DNA of 64,000 nucleotides from Robiginitomaculum_A sp036478535 (GTDB lineage Bacteria; Pseudomonadota; Alphaproteobacteria; Caulobacterales; Maricaulaceae), in NCBI GenBank assembly GCA_965224735.1, contig OZ245059.1, forward strand, positions 2,480,001 through 2,544,000, written 5' to 3'. Shown here piece after piece: positions 35,551-46,345 of this stretch. The stretch's first letter is position 1, and each line of letters begins with the position of its first letter. The translations under genes were made by a program, and so were the position numbers. The notes under the pieces were generated by a model, which was not told the origin of the DNA, did no database searches, and saw only the letters and a list, made by a program, of their open reading frames with translations.

Positions 35551-36700
35551 GTATAAGTTCATATAGATGTGAGATTCTTTAAGTTTGCTTTATTTAAGCT
35601 GCTTCCGTCATGTTGGGTTTGTTACGAACCAAACTGGAGGAAGCAGCTATGCAGATCAAATATCTACACCCGAATATCTATAGACTGTACGCTTGGGCGC
35701 GTACACAAGAATGTCTGGATGTCTACAGGCGCAAGCACGAAGACGCGGTACGGCGATGGCGAAGCCTAAAATTAGAGGGTGTCAGTGAGCGTAAGTGCGC
35801 CGAATTTGTCGGTATATCGCGGGCGACATATTATCGTTACAAAAAGGTTTTGGATAGGCTTGCACACGGAATTACACCGCTCTCAAAGCGGCCCCATAGC
35901 CTCAACAAACCCAAATGGAGCGAAGCCGAGAAGCAGCTTGTCTTGCGTATACGCAGAGAAAATCAGACATGAGGTAAGGACAAGATGGGGTAAGGACAAG
36001 ATTGCCGTTGTCCTGCGCCGTGATCACGGCCAGACTATAAGCGCCAGCACAGTTGGACGCATATTAAAAACTTTGTTCACTAAAGGCATCATCACAAAAT
36101 CACGCTCTGCTCCAAGAGCAAAAAGAAACAGAAGCTTCAGAAATACCCACGCCAGACGCTGGGTTTATAAAGCCTACAAGCATATGAAAATGGGCGAACG
36201 CGTACAGATCGACCATATGAGGGTGAGCAAAAACGGTATCACCGTAAAACACTTCCAAGCTTGGGAAAGAAAATCCAAATTCATTCACGCGCAGGTTTAT
36301 TCACATGCTAAGGCTTCCTCTGCAAAACGGTTCTTAAAAGAATTTATCGACAAAACACCGTTCACCATAAAATCCATACAGGTTGACGGCGGCTCCGAAT
36401 TCATGGCAAAATTTGAACAGGCCTGTGAAGATGTAAACATTCCACTCATCGTCTTGCCGCCCAGCAGGCCAACCTATAACGGCGGCGTCGAGCGCGGAAA
36501 CAGAACCTTCAAGGAAGAATTCTATTACAAAAGAGATCTCTTGGCTGACAGCATCGGAGCCATGAGATTTGAACTCCGAAAGGCGGTTGAAAAATACAAC
36601 ACATACAGACCACATCACGCCCTTGCAGGGCTAACACCAATGGAGTATATAAAAAAACACCCAAATGGCGGATGAGTCTCAAAACACATGAACCTATACA
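35551..36700 (+). mobile_element. IS481-family element, second type, 1150 bp
   Basis: The left end TGTATAAGTTCAT and the right end ATGAACCTATACA are inverted repeats, with TGT/ACA termini as in IS481 and IS3 relatives. The single transposase gene inside is frameshifted. No clear target duplication can be read. Confidence 0.75.
35649..36675 (+). pseudogene. IS481-like transposase inactivated by a 16-bp duplication
   Basis: The ATG at 35649 is followed by an N-terminal HTH region (SERKCAEFVGISRATYYRY). The frame breaks at 35972-36003, where a 16-bp unit (GGGTAAGGACAAGATG, first copy starting with A) is duplicated. Removing one unit restores ENQTWGKDKIAVVLRRDHG. The integrase core after it has all three acidic residues: VQIDHMRV, IQVDGGSEF and NGGVERGNRTFKEEF. 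The gene is therefore one small duplication from being intact. Confidence 0.88.
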
Positions 36701-38126
36701 CAATGGAATCGATATTTTACTGAACCCCTGCTAGAATAAATAACTATGAATCCAATTGAAATAGAGGAACAACTCTCCAAGCTTGCAACAGAGCCTTTTG
36801 ATGTTGTGGAATTTCCATTTGAATTTTTGGAATGTTACGGACGCAAAGCGGGCGAGATTAAGTCTCTTAAAAAGGGCAAATCGAATAAATCTGATATTGA
36901 TGGCGTATTGCAGCGCAACAATATCCATATAGTTGTCGCAGGCGCGGGAGAGCTTGACGAAGCATTATCTGCTTTGCGTAACAGCAAAGCCACAACGAAA
37001 AACAAAGCTCACTTCATTCTTACAACTGACGGCGAAAATGTCGCCGCCGAAAACCTAAAAACAGGCGATCATTTAGCATGCGACTATGCCAAGCTCGGTG
37101 AAGAGTTTACATTCTTCCTTCCGCTTGCAGGTATCTATTTCACCGCCGAAATTAAGAATCAAGAAATTGATGTCAAAGCAACCGCGCGGCTCAACAAGCT
37201 TTATATGGAACTGCTTAGAGAGAATCCAGACTGGACCAGTAAAGAGCGCCGTCATGACCTCAATCAATTTATGGCGAGGTTGATCTTTTGTTTCTTTGCC
37301 GAAGATACAGATATTTTTATCGGCGCTGATCTTTTCACAACAACATTAAAGCAGATGAGCGATTCACGCTCTGGCAATGTAACGGAAATAATTGCCGCAT
37401 TGTTTCAAGCGATGGATACGGCGATTGAAGATCGTGACCCTGAAATTATACGGCCTTGGGCAGATGTCTTTCCCTATGTGAATGGAGGGCTTTTTGGCGG
37501 CAATCAAGATGTGCCAAAGTTTAGCCGTATTGCGCGTTCCTATTTGATCGCTGCGGGCGAGCTAAACTGGTCGAAAATCAACCCTGACATTTTTGGCTCG
37601 ATGATTCAAGCGGTTGCAGATGATGATGAACGCGGCTCTCTTGGTATGCACTACACCTCCGTGCCAAATATCTTGAAAGTTCTGAACCCTCTCTTTTTGG
37701 ATGGCTTACGCGAGCAATTGGAAACAGCGGGTGACAATGCGCGCAAGCTCTTAAACCTACGCAAACGCATTGCGAATATTCGCGTCTTTGACCCCGCCTG
37801 TGGATCGGTAATTTCTTGGTGATTGCTTATAAGGAACTCCGAAAAATTGAAGCTGAAGTTTTGGACCGGCGTGGCGATGAAAACCGCAATACGGTCATCA
37901 GCCTTGAGAATTTTTACGGTATAGAGATCAAAGACTTTGCTGCACAAATCGCGCAAATCGCGCTCTTGATCGCCGAGTTTCAATGCGACGTTTTATATAT
38001 CAACCAAGTCCAAGCCTGTAAAAATATGCTGCCACTGGATAAGGCTAACAATATTGTCATAGGAAATGCGCTGCGTCTAGATTGGCTCGAAGTTTGCCCA
38101 CCAACCGCACCTGTCGATATTGTAAA

Positions 38127-39476
38127 GGAGATGGCATGAATGACTTGTGAGCGGTTGATATTTTCGGTGCTATGTTGGCGTTGGAAGAAGCGGATAGGTT
38201 TTAGGTTGGATATGTCATCTAGGGCTTTTGACCCTGTAAAGGAGATTAACTCACACCTATTACCGAACGACCATCTTGAGGCCCGACCCGTGTTTACGCA
38301 CGGATTGGTGAGCTCGTATAGGAGTTTGGTTTGGCCGTTCACACCCGCTTTCCTGCATTTGGAATTGGGTCTCCGCTTCCTCTTAACATTAACACGAGGC
38401 GGTTTTGCCTCAAGAGGAGTATAGCTATGTCTTTTATTGGTGTCGACCTACATACGAATTCTTTTACCATTTGCCGCCGTGAGGCGGATGGGTCTGAAAT
38501 TCTGAAAACCTATCAATTATGCCAAGCTGAACTGGCTCAGTTTTGCATGAGCCTGTCAGCGGATGATGAGATCGCGGTGGAGGCCACGGGCAATTCCGCC
38601 TATTTCCGCGATGAAGTGATTGCCTGTGTTGGCCGCGTTGTTGTAGTGAACCCTGGTCAGTTTCAGGTTATCCGCAAATCGGTCAAGAAAACCGATAAGA
38701 ACGATGCGCGTGCTTTAGCTTTGTTTTTATCCAAAGACATGTTGCCCGAGACACGTCTCAAATCCACCGAGCACGCACAGCTTGCTTCGATTACGCAGAC
38801 GCGGGATTTACTGGTTAAGCAGCGCACGCGCCTGCTCAATAAAATTCATGCCCTTTATAACCGTCACGGCATCAAGATGAAGAAAGAGAAGTTCAGCTCT
38901 CAAAAATCATTGATAAATATGGACATGGCTGTGTTCACCGATTTGGAGAAAATCGAAGTTGGCATTATCCGTGACCAAGCTTTGTCGCTGACAAAATCGG
39001 TTAAAGCGATTGACAGGCATATTGAAGCTTATGCAAAAACTCTGGACGGGTTTGAAGGACTTACCAGTATCAAAGGCATTGGCGCGCGGTCGGCGGCTAT
39101 CTTCTTATCTGGCATTGGCGATGTTGAGGATTTTGCCAGTTCTGATAAATTGGCGGCATACTTCGGCCTTGTTCCGCGTGTTAGCCAATCTAACGAAACC
39201 ACCAATATGGGGCGGATCACCAAGCGCGGCAACAAGCTTGTCCGCACAACTTTGGTGCAATGTAGCCTGATTGCCATCCGGTATTCCGGTTATCTCAACA
39301 GTTTTTACAGGCGCATTAAAGACAGGCGCGGCTTTGGCAAAGCCATCATCGCTACAGCACGTAAATTACTCAAAATAATATACGACACCCTCAAAAACAA
39401 CTGGGTGTTCGAAGATTTCACCAAATTCAAACTAGCCAGCCAAGAAATGGCTGGACAATCATCATAGGAGGAGACG
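38127..39476 (+). mobile_element. IS110-family element inside the methyltransferase gene
   Basis: About 300 bp of noncoding left end precede the transposase, and a short right end follows (about 10-15 bp, ending near GGAGGAGAC). The long left flank is where IS110-subgroup elements encode their bridge RNA. There are no terminal inverted repeats. Boundaries are approximate; joining AAAGGA to TGATGATTTG would restore the methyltransferase frame as KDDDLFS. Confidence 0.75.
38427..39467 (+). CDS. IS110-family transposase (DEDD recombinase)
   Basis: The 346-residue protein is intact. The N-terminal RuvC-like DEDD domain has Asp in FIGVDLHTNSF, Glu in AVEATGNSAYF and KKTDKNDARALA. The C-terminal transposase_20 domain has IKGIGARSAAIFLSGIGD and the serine-containing SQSNETTNMGRITKRGN region. 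I chose ATG 38427, preceded by GGAGTA. The 96-nt longer frame from 38331 runs into the noncoding left end. A related C-terminal fragment is at 7005-7394. Confidence 0.93.
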   Translation: MSFIGVDLHTNSFTICRREADGSEILKTYQLCQAELAQFCMSLSADDEIAVEATGNSAYFRDEVIACVGRVVVVNPGQFQVIRKSVKKTDKNDARALALFLSKDMLPETRLKSTEHAQLASITQTRDLLVKQRTRLLNKIHALYNRHGIKMKKEKFSSQKSLINMDMAVFTDLEKIEVGIIRDQALSLTKSVKAIDRHIEAYAKTLDGFEGLTSIKGIGARSAAIFLSGIGDVEDFASSDKLAAYFGLVPRVSQSNETTNMGRITKRGNKLVRTTLVQCSLIAIRYSGYLNSFYRRIKDRRGFGKAIIATARKLLKIIYDTLKNNWVFEDFTKFKLASQEMAGQSS

Positions 39477-40855
39477 GATGATGATTTGTTCTCAACGCCG
39501 CTTGAGCAAACTGAGATCGATCTGGATGAAGATAACTTGGGGGGTGAGACCTATATTTGTGGAAATCCTCCCTACCTCGGTAGCACATGGCAATCGAAAG
39601 ACCAAAAAGAAGATTTGAAAACTATCTTCGATGGTCGTACCAAAAAATGGAAATCTCTAGATTATGTCACCGGTTGGCTAATGAAGGGTGCCGACTATGG
39701 AACGCAAACCAATACGGTAAGCGCGTTTGTGACGACCAATTCCATTTGCCAAGGGCAACAAGTGCCTATTTTATGGCCTCTTATCTTTGATACTGGTCGC
39801 GAGATTGGTTTTGCGCATACGTCATTCAAATGGAAAAACCTTGCTAGCCACAACGCGGGTGTAACCGTAGTGATCGTCGGATTGCGTGATAAATCCAATG
39901 AACGAGCAAAGCTTTTTGAGGTTGGTGATGGCAAGAAATCCCCGTTTAAAATTGTACAAAATATTAACCCCTATCTTGTTTCCGCTAAGGATATAATCGT
40001 TACCAAGTCAAGCTCAGCAAATAAACTTGCTGAAATGATACGTGGCAATATGCCATATGATGGAGGCAATTTACTATTAACTTATGATGAAACAAACTCT
40101 TTAGAACTAACAACGGAACAAAAGAATATGTATATAAGGCGAATTTATGGTTCTGCCGAATTTATCAATGGAAAAGATAGGTACTGCTTATGGATTGAGG
40201 ATGTTGATTTAGAGCAAGCTCTGGCTATTCCTTCTATTTCAAAACGAATAGAAGGTGTAAGAAAAATGCGCCTTAGTAGTAAGGATAAGGGTGCTAACGC
40301 TATGGCCGCTCGATCTCACCAATTTAGAGAAATGAATTCGGCAACTAATTCTTTAATTGTTGTGCCTGCTGTAAGTTCGGAAGAGCGAGCGTATCTACCG
40401 TGTGGTATATTGAGTCATAAAGGAGTAATAACTAATCGAAACTTTGCTCTTTATGACGCGGAGCTTTGGCATTTATCATTGCTGGTGTCTCGCATTCATT
40501 GGGTTTGGATTTTTACTGTCTGCGGAAAGCTAGAGACACGATTTAATTACTCGAACACAATGGGCTGGAATACTTTCCCTGTCCCCGATTTCACCGACGA
40601 AGACAAAGCTACGCTCACCAAATGCGCCGAGGACATTTTACTCGCGCGCGCGGCACATTTCCCTAAAACAATTGCTGATCTCTACAAGCCCGAAGACATG
40701 CCAGACGACCTTCGAGCTGCCCATGACCGCAACGACGAAACACTGGAACGAATTTATATTGGCCGTCGGTTTAAGACCGATACGGAACGGCTTGAAACTT
40801 TATTTGATCTTTACACTAAAATGACCTCCAAACCCCAAAAGAAAGCGAAACGTGC

Positions 40856-42928
40856 ATGAGCGAGCCAGAAAAGAAATTTGTCCAACCTCCAGCCCTCACC
40901 ACAAATTTTGCGGGTAATGGGGCGTCCACAACGTCCAACGCGATGGGTATGCGCGCAATGCAAGCGCGGGCATGGCAATATCGCGGTGAACAATACTTAC
41001 TGATTAAATCGCCGCCTGCGTCGGGTAAGTCCCGCGCGCTTATGTTTGTGGCTCTTGATAAATTGCGTAATCAAGGCGTTCGTAAAGCCATCATCGTTGT
41101 ACCAGAACGCTCAATTGGCGCGAGCTTTGCGAATGAGCCTTTGTCTAAATTTGGCTTTTTCACCGATTGGGAAGTTGAGCCGCAATGGAACCTCACCAAC
41201 GCGGCAGGAGCAGATGATGTTAAAGTGCCGAAATCGACGGTCAAAGCCGTTGCTGCATTTTTAGAGAGTGACTCCGAAGTCTTAGTAACAACCCATGCGA
41301 CTTTCCGTTACGCGGTAGAAGAGATTGGCATTGAGCCTTTTGATAACTGCCTGATTGCCATTGACGAATTTCACCATGTCAGCGCGGATGAAGACAACGT
41401 ATTAGGCCGTCAACTTGGCGCGTTACTCGACCGCGACCAAGCGCATGTTGTGGCGATGACGGGCAGCTATTTTAGGGGCGACTCCGTACCTGTGCTTTCT
41501 CCCGAAGATGAAGCGAGATTCGAGACAGTTACCTATACTTATTACGAACAGCTCAATGGATATGAATATCTCAAAACCCTCGACATTGGATACAGTTTTT
41601 ATCATGGCGACTATATCGAGGCCGTTCCGCAAGCCTTTATTGAGGACATGAAAACGATCATTCATATCCCGAACGTCAATGCGCGTGAGGCGGGGCGTTA
41701 TGATAAATATCGTAGCGCTGAAATGATTATGGAGCATTTAGGTGAATGGAAAGGGCGTGACCCTGAAACGGGTTTCATACTTGTAGAACGCCATGATGGT
41801 AAGCTGCTCCGCGTAGCTAATCTGGTTGATGATGATCCAAATTTGCGGGCGCAAGTGGTTGCTTCTCTTAAAGACCCAGCACAGAAAATGAACCGTGATT
41901 GGGTGGATGTAATTATTGCGCTCGGCATGGCGAAAGAGGGCTTTGATTGGGTGTGGTGTGAACATGCTCTTACTATTGGTTATCGCGCAAGCCTAACCGA
42001 AGTTGTGCAAATTATTGGTCGCGCCACGCGTGACGCAAAGGATAAAACCCATGCACGATTTACAAACTTGATTGCAGAACCTGATGCATCTGAAGACACT
42101 GTGGTTGATGCAGTCAATGATACTTTGAAAGCCATTGCAGCATCGCTTTTGATGGAGCAGGTGCTTGCGCCGCGCTTTAATTTCACGCCCCGAGATGTTG
42201 GGCCGCAACCGGGCTTTGATTATGAAGGTGGGTATAAAGAAGGTGAAAGCAATGTCGGGTATGACGGAAAAGGTGCTATTCACGTTGAGATCAAAGGCTT
42301 GGCAGAACCTAAATCACCCGAAGGTAAACGCGTTGTTGAAGAAGACCTCAATGATCTTGTTGCGAGTTTCTTACAAGATAAGCGCACAATGGAACGTGGA
42401 CTTTTTGATGACGAAGTGATTGCCGAAGAACTTACCCAAGTCGCGATGGGACATATCGTCCGCACGCGTTACCCTGAAGTGCCTGAGGCCGATCAGGAAG
42501 CTATTCGTATGCAGGCCGTAGCAGCTATCAACCTAATTCAGAAAGGCAAGGAGCAAGCAGCAAAATCAGATGGTGGCGAGAGTGTTGGCGCGAACACTGC
42601 GTTGATTGATGGCATTCGAAAATATGCACTTAATGTGACAGACCTAGATATTGACCTTATTGACAGTATTAACCCTTTCAAAACCGCCTATAATATTATG
42701 TCGAAAGCGATGGATCAAAATACTCTGCTGCGCGTAAAAGAAGCTATATCTGCGAAACGCGTTAAATTCACGCCCGAAGAAGCAATGGACTTTGCGCTTC
42801 GCGCACGACGTTTCAACCGCGAACATGCCCGTTTACCAGAAATTACCTCGCAAGACCCATGGGAGCAAAAAATCGCCGAAGGTGTTGTCGCGTTTAAGCG
42901 ATTTAAAGCTGAGGGTAAATATGAGTAA
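40856..42928 (+). CDS. DEAD/DEAH-box helicase of a restriction or defence operon
   Basis: The 690-residue protein has a superfamily 2 helicase core: Walker A KSPPASGKSRAL (near residue 52), motif Ia VPERSIG, Walker B IAIDEFHHVS (a DEFH variant of DEAD/DEAH), motif III AMTGSYFRG, and the C-terminal RecA domain with TEVVQIIGRATRDAK (motif VI). The rest (residues 460-690) is a helical C-terminal region of unknown role. The ATG overlaps the methyltransferase stop by 4 nt, and the stop overlaps the GIY-YIG gene by 8 nt. It probably translocates DNA for the nuclease. Confidence 0.85.
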   Translation: MSEPEKKFVQPPALTTNFAGNGASTTSNAMGMRAMQARAWQYRGEQYLLIKSPPASGKSRALMFVALDKLRNQGVRKAIIVVPERSIGASFANEPLSKFGFFTDWEVEPQWNLTNAAGADDVKVPKSTVKAVAAFLESDSEVLVTTHATFRYAVEEIGIEPFDNCLIAIDEFHHVSADEDNVLGRQLGALLDRDQAHVVAMTGSYFRGDSVPVLSPEDEARFETVTYTYYEQLNGYEYLKTLDIGYSFYHGDYIEAVPQAFIEDMKTIIHIPNVNAREAGRYDKYRSAEMIMEHLGEWKGRDPETGFILVERHDGKLLRVANLVDDDPNLRAQVVASLKDPAQKMNRDWVDVIIALGMAKEGFDWVWCEHALTIGYRASLTEVVQIIGRATRDAKDKTHARFTNLIAEPDASEDTVVDAVNDTLKAIAASLLMEQVLAPRFNFTPRDVGPQPGFDYEGGYKEGESNVGYDGKGAIHVEIKGLAEPKSPEGKRVVEEDLNDLVASFLQDKRTMERGLFDDEVIAEELTQVAMGHIVRTRYPEVPEADQEAIRMQAVAAINLIQKGKEQAAKSDGGESVGANTALIDGIRKYALNVTDLDIDLIDSINPFKTAYNIMSKAMDQNTLLRVKEAISAKRVKFTPEEAMDFALRARRFNREHARLPEITSQDPWEQKIAEGVVAFKRFKAEGKYE

Positions 42929-44087
42929 TATAGACCTAGATGAATTAGAAGTAGAATTAGGCGGCCCGATTGAAGTCAAAGCTGCACCTAAGTTAAGCGC
43001 AGAACAAGCCCGCGTTGTGGCAAGTTTTGAAGACATTCTAAAATTCTACAACGAGCATGGCCGCGCTCCTCGACATGGTGAAGGCCGTGATATTTTTGAG
43101 AGAATGTATGCCGCTCACCTTGATGCCCTACGCCGCCAACCACGCTTCCACAGTTTATTGGAAGATTTAGATAAGCACGGCTTATTAGACATGGGCGAAG
43201 ACAATCCGGACAACGTGGACACAGATGAATTACTCAATGAGCTGGGCGGCATTGATGATGACATCACAACACTACGTCACGTTAAACCGCGCGGCGAAAT
43301 TGCCAGCCCTGATGAAGTCGCAGAACGGAAATCATGTGCTGATTTCGAGCGATATGAACCTTTGTTCAAGCAGGCTAGAGCAGATTTGAAGGTTGGCGTT
43401 AGAGAGAGCCGTCGTTGGGGTGAGAACTCTGACATTCAAGCAGGGCAGTTTTTTATTCTACGTGGACAAATGGCTTTCGTTGAGAAAGTCGGAGAAACCT
43501 TTATTTCTCCAAATGGAAAAGACAACGCGCGGCTTCGCGTAATTTACGATAATGGCACGGAAAGCAATTTGCTGTTACACTCGCTTGGGAGTGCGCTTTA
43601 TAAAGATAAAATGGGGCGGCGGGTTACAGACCCCCAAGCTGGGCCGCTTTTCGCACAAGACGATTCTAAAGGTACAGAGAGCGGGACGATTTATGTTCTT
43701 CGCAGTCATTCCGTCTTGTCGACTATCCAAGAGAACAGAGATTTGATTCATAAGATAGGCGTTACAGGCGGCAAAGTTGAAACACGTATTGCAAATGCCG
43801 AGAATGACGCAACCTATCTATTAGCAAGTGTTGATATCGTCGCAGAATATCAACTCTATGACATTAATCGTGGCAAGCTAGAAACGATGATCCAGTCATT
43901 CTTTGAAGGGGCGCGGCTTGATATTGAAATCCAAGACCGTTTTGGAAAACCCGTAAAGCCGCGAGAATGGTTCATTGTCCCGCTAAACGCGATTGATGAA
44001 GCGGTTGAACGAATAAAGGACAAAACGATTGGCGAATTTATGTACGATCCACAATCCGCGAAACTAGTGAAACAATACAAACGATGA
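42921..44087 (+). CDS. GIY-YIG nuclease (T5orf172 type)
   Basis: I chose ATG 42921 (MSNIDLDELEVELGG, 388 residues), which overlaps the helicase stop by 8 nt. The N-terminal part (about residues 1-240) has no known fold that I recognise but is acidic. The C-terminal domain fits T5orf172/GIY-YIG: GTIYVLRS, then HKIGVTGGKVETRIANAEND and the terminal REWFIVPLN with the likely metal-binding Glu. With the methyltransferase and helicase it forms a modification-restriction cassette in which this is probably the cutting subunit. It overlaps the next gene by 4 nt. Confidence 0.8.
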   Translation: MSNIDLDELEVELGGPIEVKAAPKLSAEQARVVASFEDILKFYNEHGRAPRHGEGRDIFERMYAAHLDALRRQPRFHSLLEDLDKHGLLDMGEDNPDNVDTDELLNELGGIDDDITTLRHVKPRGEIASPDEVAERKSCADFERYEPLFKQARADLKVGVRESRRWGENSDIQAGQFFILRGQMAFVEKVGETFISPNGKDNARLRVIYDNGTESNLLLHSLGSALYKDKMGRRVTDPQAGPLFAQDDSKGTESGTIYVLRSHSVLSTIQENRDLIHKIGVTGGKVETRIANAENDATYLLASVDIVAEYQLYDINRGKLETMIQSFFEGARLDIEIQDRFGKPVKPREWFIVPLNAIDEAVERIKDKTIGEFMYDPQSAKLVKQYKR

Positions 44088-44344
44088 CAACTTTATTTGA
44101 GAAGTGGACAAACAAATCTTCGAAAGAGGTTGGGTCAAAGACTCTTACAAAAATGCTGGAAAAGCCGGATGGACGCGATGCAATCATGGAGGAGCTTGCG
44201 GTAGTTTGTAGGGATCATTACGCCGCTGATGAAGAGGTTGCCGATTGGATAGAGGCTTTAGGCTTCTCTGTTGCTGCGGATTGTCTGCGCGAAAATTTCC
44301 CAAAGCAATCCAAGGGGTGGTCAGCGGATATTGGAGAGATTTTA

Positions 44345-45189
44345 GGGTCAGGACTCATTAAAGCCAATATATAACGATTGCAGCGATGCATATTGTAGAG
44401 AAAAAGGTGTGTGCGCAGCGATCATAACGGGTTGAGACACGTCTCCAGTCTTTGAGGCGCCCAAACACGTTCTCAACCTTGTGACGCTGTTTGTATAAAG
44501 TTTTATCGTATGGGATCAGTGTTTTTCGGTTTCGACGCGGCGGAATACACGGGGTAATATTGCGAGCACGTAATGCCTCTCGAAACCAGTTTGAATCATA
44601 TCCTTTGTCACCCAGAAGGCATTTTGCTTTTGGAAGTTGATCTAGCAATAACCGCGCCCCTTTATGGTCGCTCATTTGTCCTTCACTCAGCAACATGACC
44701 ACCGGACGACCCACACCATCACAAACCGCATGGAGTTTTGAATTTAGCCCACCTTTGGTGCGGCCAATACATCTGGGAACATCCCCTTTTTAAGCAGACT
44801 AGCTGCGGTTCTGTGAGCTTTTAGGTGGGTTGCGTCGATTTGCAATTGTTCTGGCACACCTTCAGATGTGCTTAGCGCAATAAAGATTTTGTTGAATACA
44901 CCCATTTTACTCCAACGGATAAACCGATTGTAAAGTGTCTTGTGGGGGCCATATTCTCGCGGAGCATCGCGCCATTGAAGGCCTCGTTTAAGCACATGGA
45001 TAATGCCGCTGATCACACGTAAATCATCGACACGTGGTACGCCGTGAGACAAGGGAAAATAAGGCTCAATACGAGCCAATTGGGACTTCGATAGATAAAA
45101 CAAATCATTCATGGTGAAAGCTCCTTTGACCATCAATGAATCACAAATTAGACAAAATGGGAATCCCTAAAATTAATAGGTCCTGACCC
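44345..45189 (-). mobile_element. IS5-family (IS427-like) element, copy 2, 845 bp
   Basis: It has the same ends and TA flanks as copy 1 at 4969-5813 (TA at 44343-44344 and 45190-45191). It interrupts the EVE/McrB-like gene. Outside the variable 25-bp patch only isolated substitutions separate the two copies. Confidence 0.9.
44358..45136 (-). CDS. IS5-family transposase (orfA/orfB), apparently intact
   Basis: OrfA (44744-45136) and orfB (ending 44358) are joined by an A5G4 slippery run as in copy 1. All three catalytic residues are present: LQIDATHLK, LLGDKGYDS and the Y-x2-R-x3-E motif YKQRHKVE. This makes copy 2 the likely functional member of the pair. Confidence 0.85.
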
Positions 45190-46345
45190 TAGGAAGAGCA
45201 AAGTCCGAAAGTTTTATCTACGAAGCCTGCCTTGAACAAAACTGTATAGTTTTAGGGTATGGCGGAGAAGTTGATTGGTCGGAGCCTAAATACGAATCCT
45301 ATGATGCAGTTAAAGAAAAGTGGCAAAGTATTGAACCAGATGCATCAGGGAACAATGGAAACATCAGCCAAGTTTGGACATTTAGAGGACGGATGAAAAA
45401 AGGCGATATTGTCGTTGTATCAGACGGAAATTTGCGATTTAGAGCTATCGGGGAAGTCGTAGGGGATTATGAATATTCCCCGCCTGGCGCAAATGATGGA
45501 GAGTTCATATCAGGGAAAGATTTTTACAGCCACAGACGGGCGGTAAAATGGCTAAAAGTTTTAGACGAGTCCTTACCTGCCGAAGTTATACTTTCAACCC
45601 GTTTTTCCCAAGCAAGTTGTTATCATATTGAGCGCGGTAAAATAAAACTTGAAGCGCTTTCTGAATATGTTGCTGGCGATTCAGCACCCAAAGCAAAGGC
45701 GGGCGCAGCAGATAATTATGTGTTGATTATGGATGAAATCAATAGAGCCAATATTTCTAAGGTCTTTGGTGAGTTAATCACCTTAATTGAACCTGACAAG
45801 CGTTTAGGCTCTGGCAATAATGCTCTGCAAGTGACCTTGCCATACTCAAATGATAAGTTTGGCGTTCCAAATAACTTACATTTAATCGGCACGATGAACA
45901 CGGCAGATCGCTCCATAGCGCTGCTAAATACGGCACTTCGCCGTAGGTTTAGCTTCCAAGAAATGATACCTCTTTATCATATAGATGGGATGGACCGCAT
46001 TATTGATGATGTCCATTTAGGAAAATTTTTGTCTGCCATAAACAAACGTGTTGAATGGCTTTTTGACCGTGACCATCAAATTGGTCATAGTTTTTTAATG
46101 GGCGTTAAAACCCGCGCTGACCTTGATAAAGCCATGCGCGAAAATATAATTCCATTGCTCGTTGAGTATTTTTATGAAGATTGGAAAAAAGTAATATACG
46201 CGCTTAATGATACAGGCAATCATTTCATTAAGGAGGAAGTGCTGAAAGCTCCTAAACTTCTAGGTGATGCAGAGGAGGCTAGATTACGATATTCTGTAAA
46301 CAACGATGATATACCATTAGAAGCTTATGATGCGGCTAGCGAGCA

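Larger units (their letters stand above)
36746..40859 (+). pseudogene. Defence-type DNA methyltransferase, frameshifted and split by IS110
   Basis: The gene encodes a class I SAM-dependent N6-adenine methyltransferase of the large restriction-linked type. An N-terminal domain (MNPIEIEEQLSKL...FFAEDTDIF, 36746-37800) precedes motif I. Motif I should read DPACGSGNFLVIAY, but one G is missing near 37806-37808 and the frame ends at 37822. The next frame continues VIAYKELRKIE to 38120. IS110 then interrupts, and the rest resumes at 39486 (FSTPLEQTEI) with the catalytic NPPYLG and a C-terminal target-recognition region to 40859. Both lesions would destroy activity. The stop overlaps the helicase start (40856), so it headed a methyltransferase-helicase-nuclease operon. 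Confidence 0.8.
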
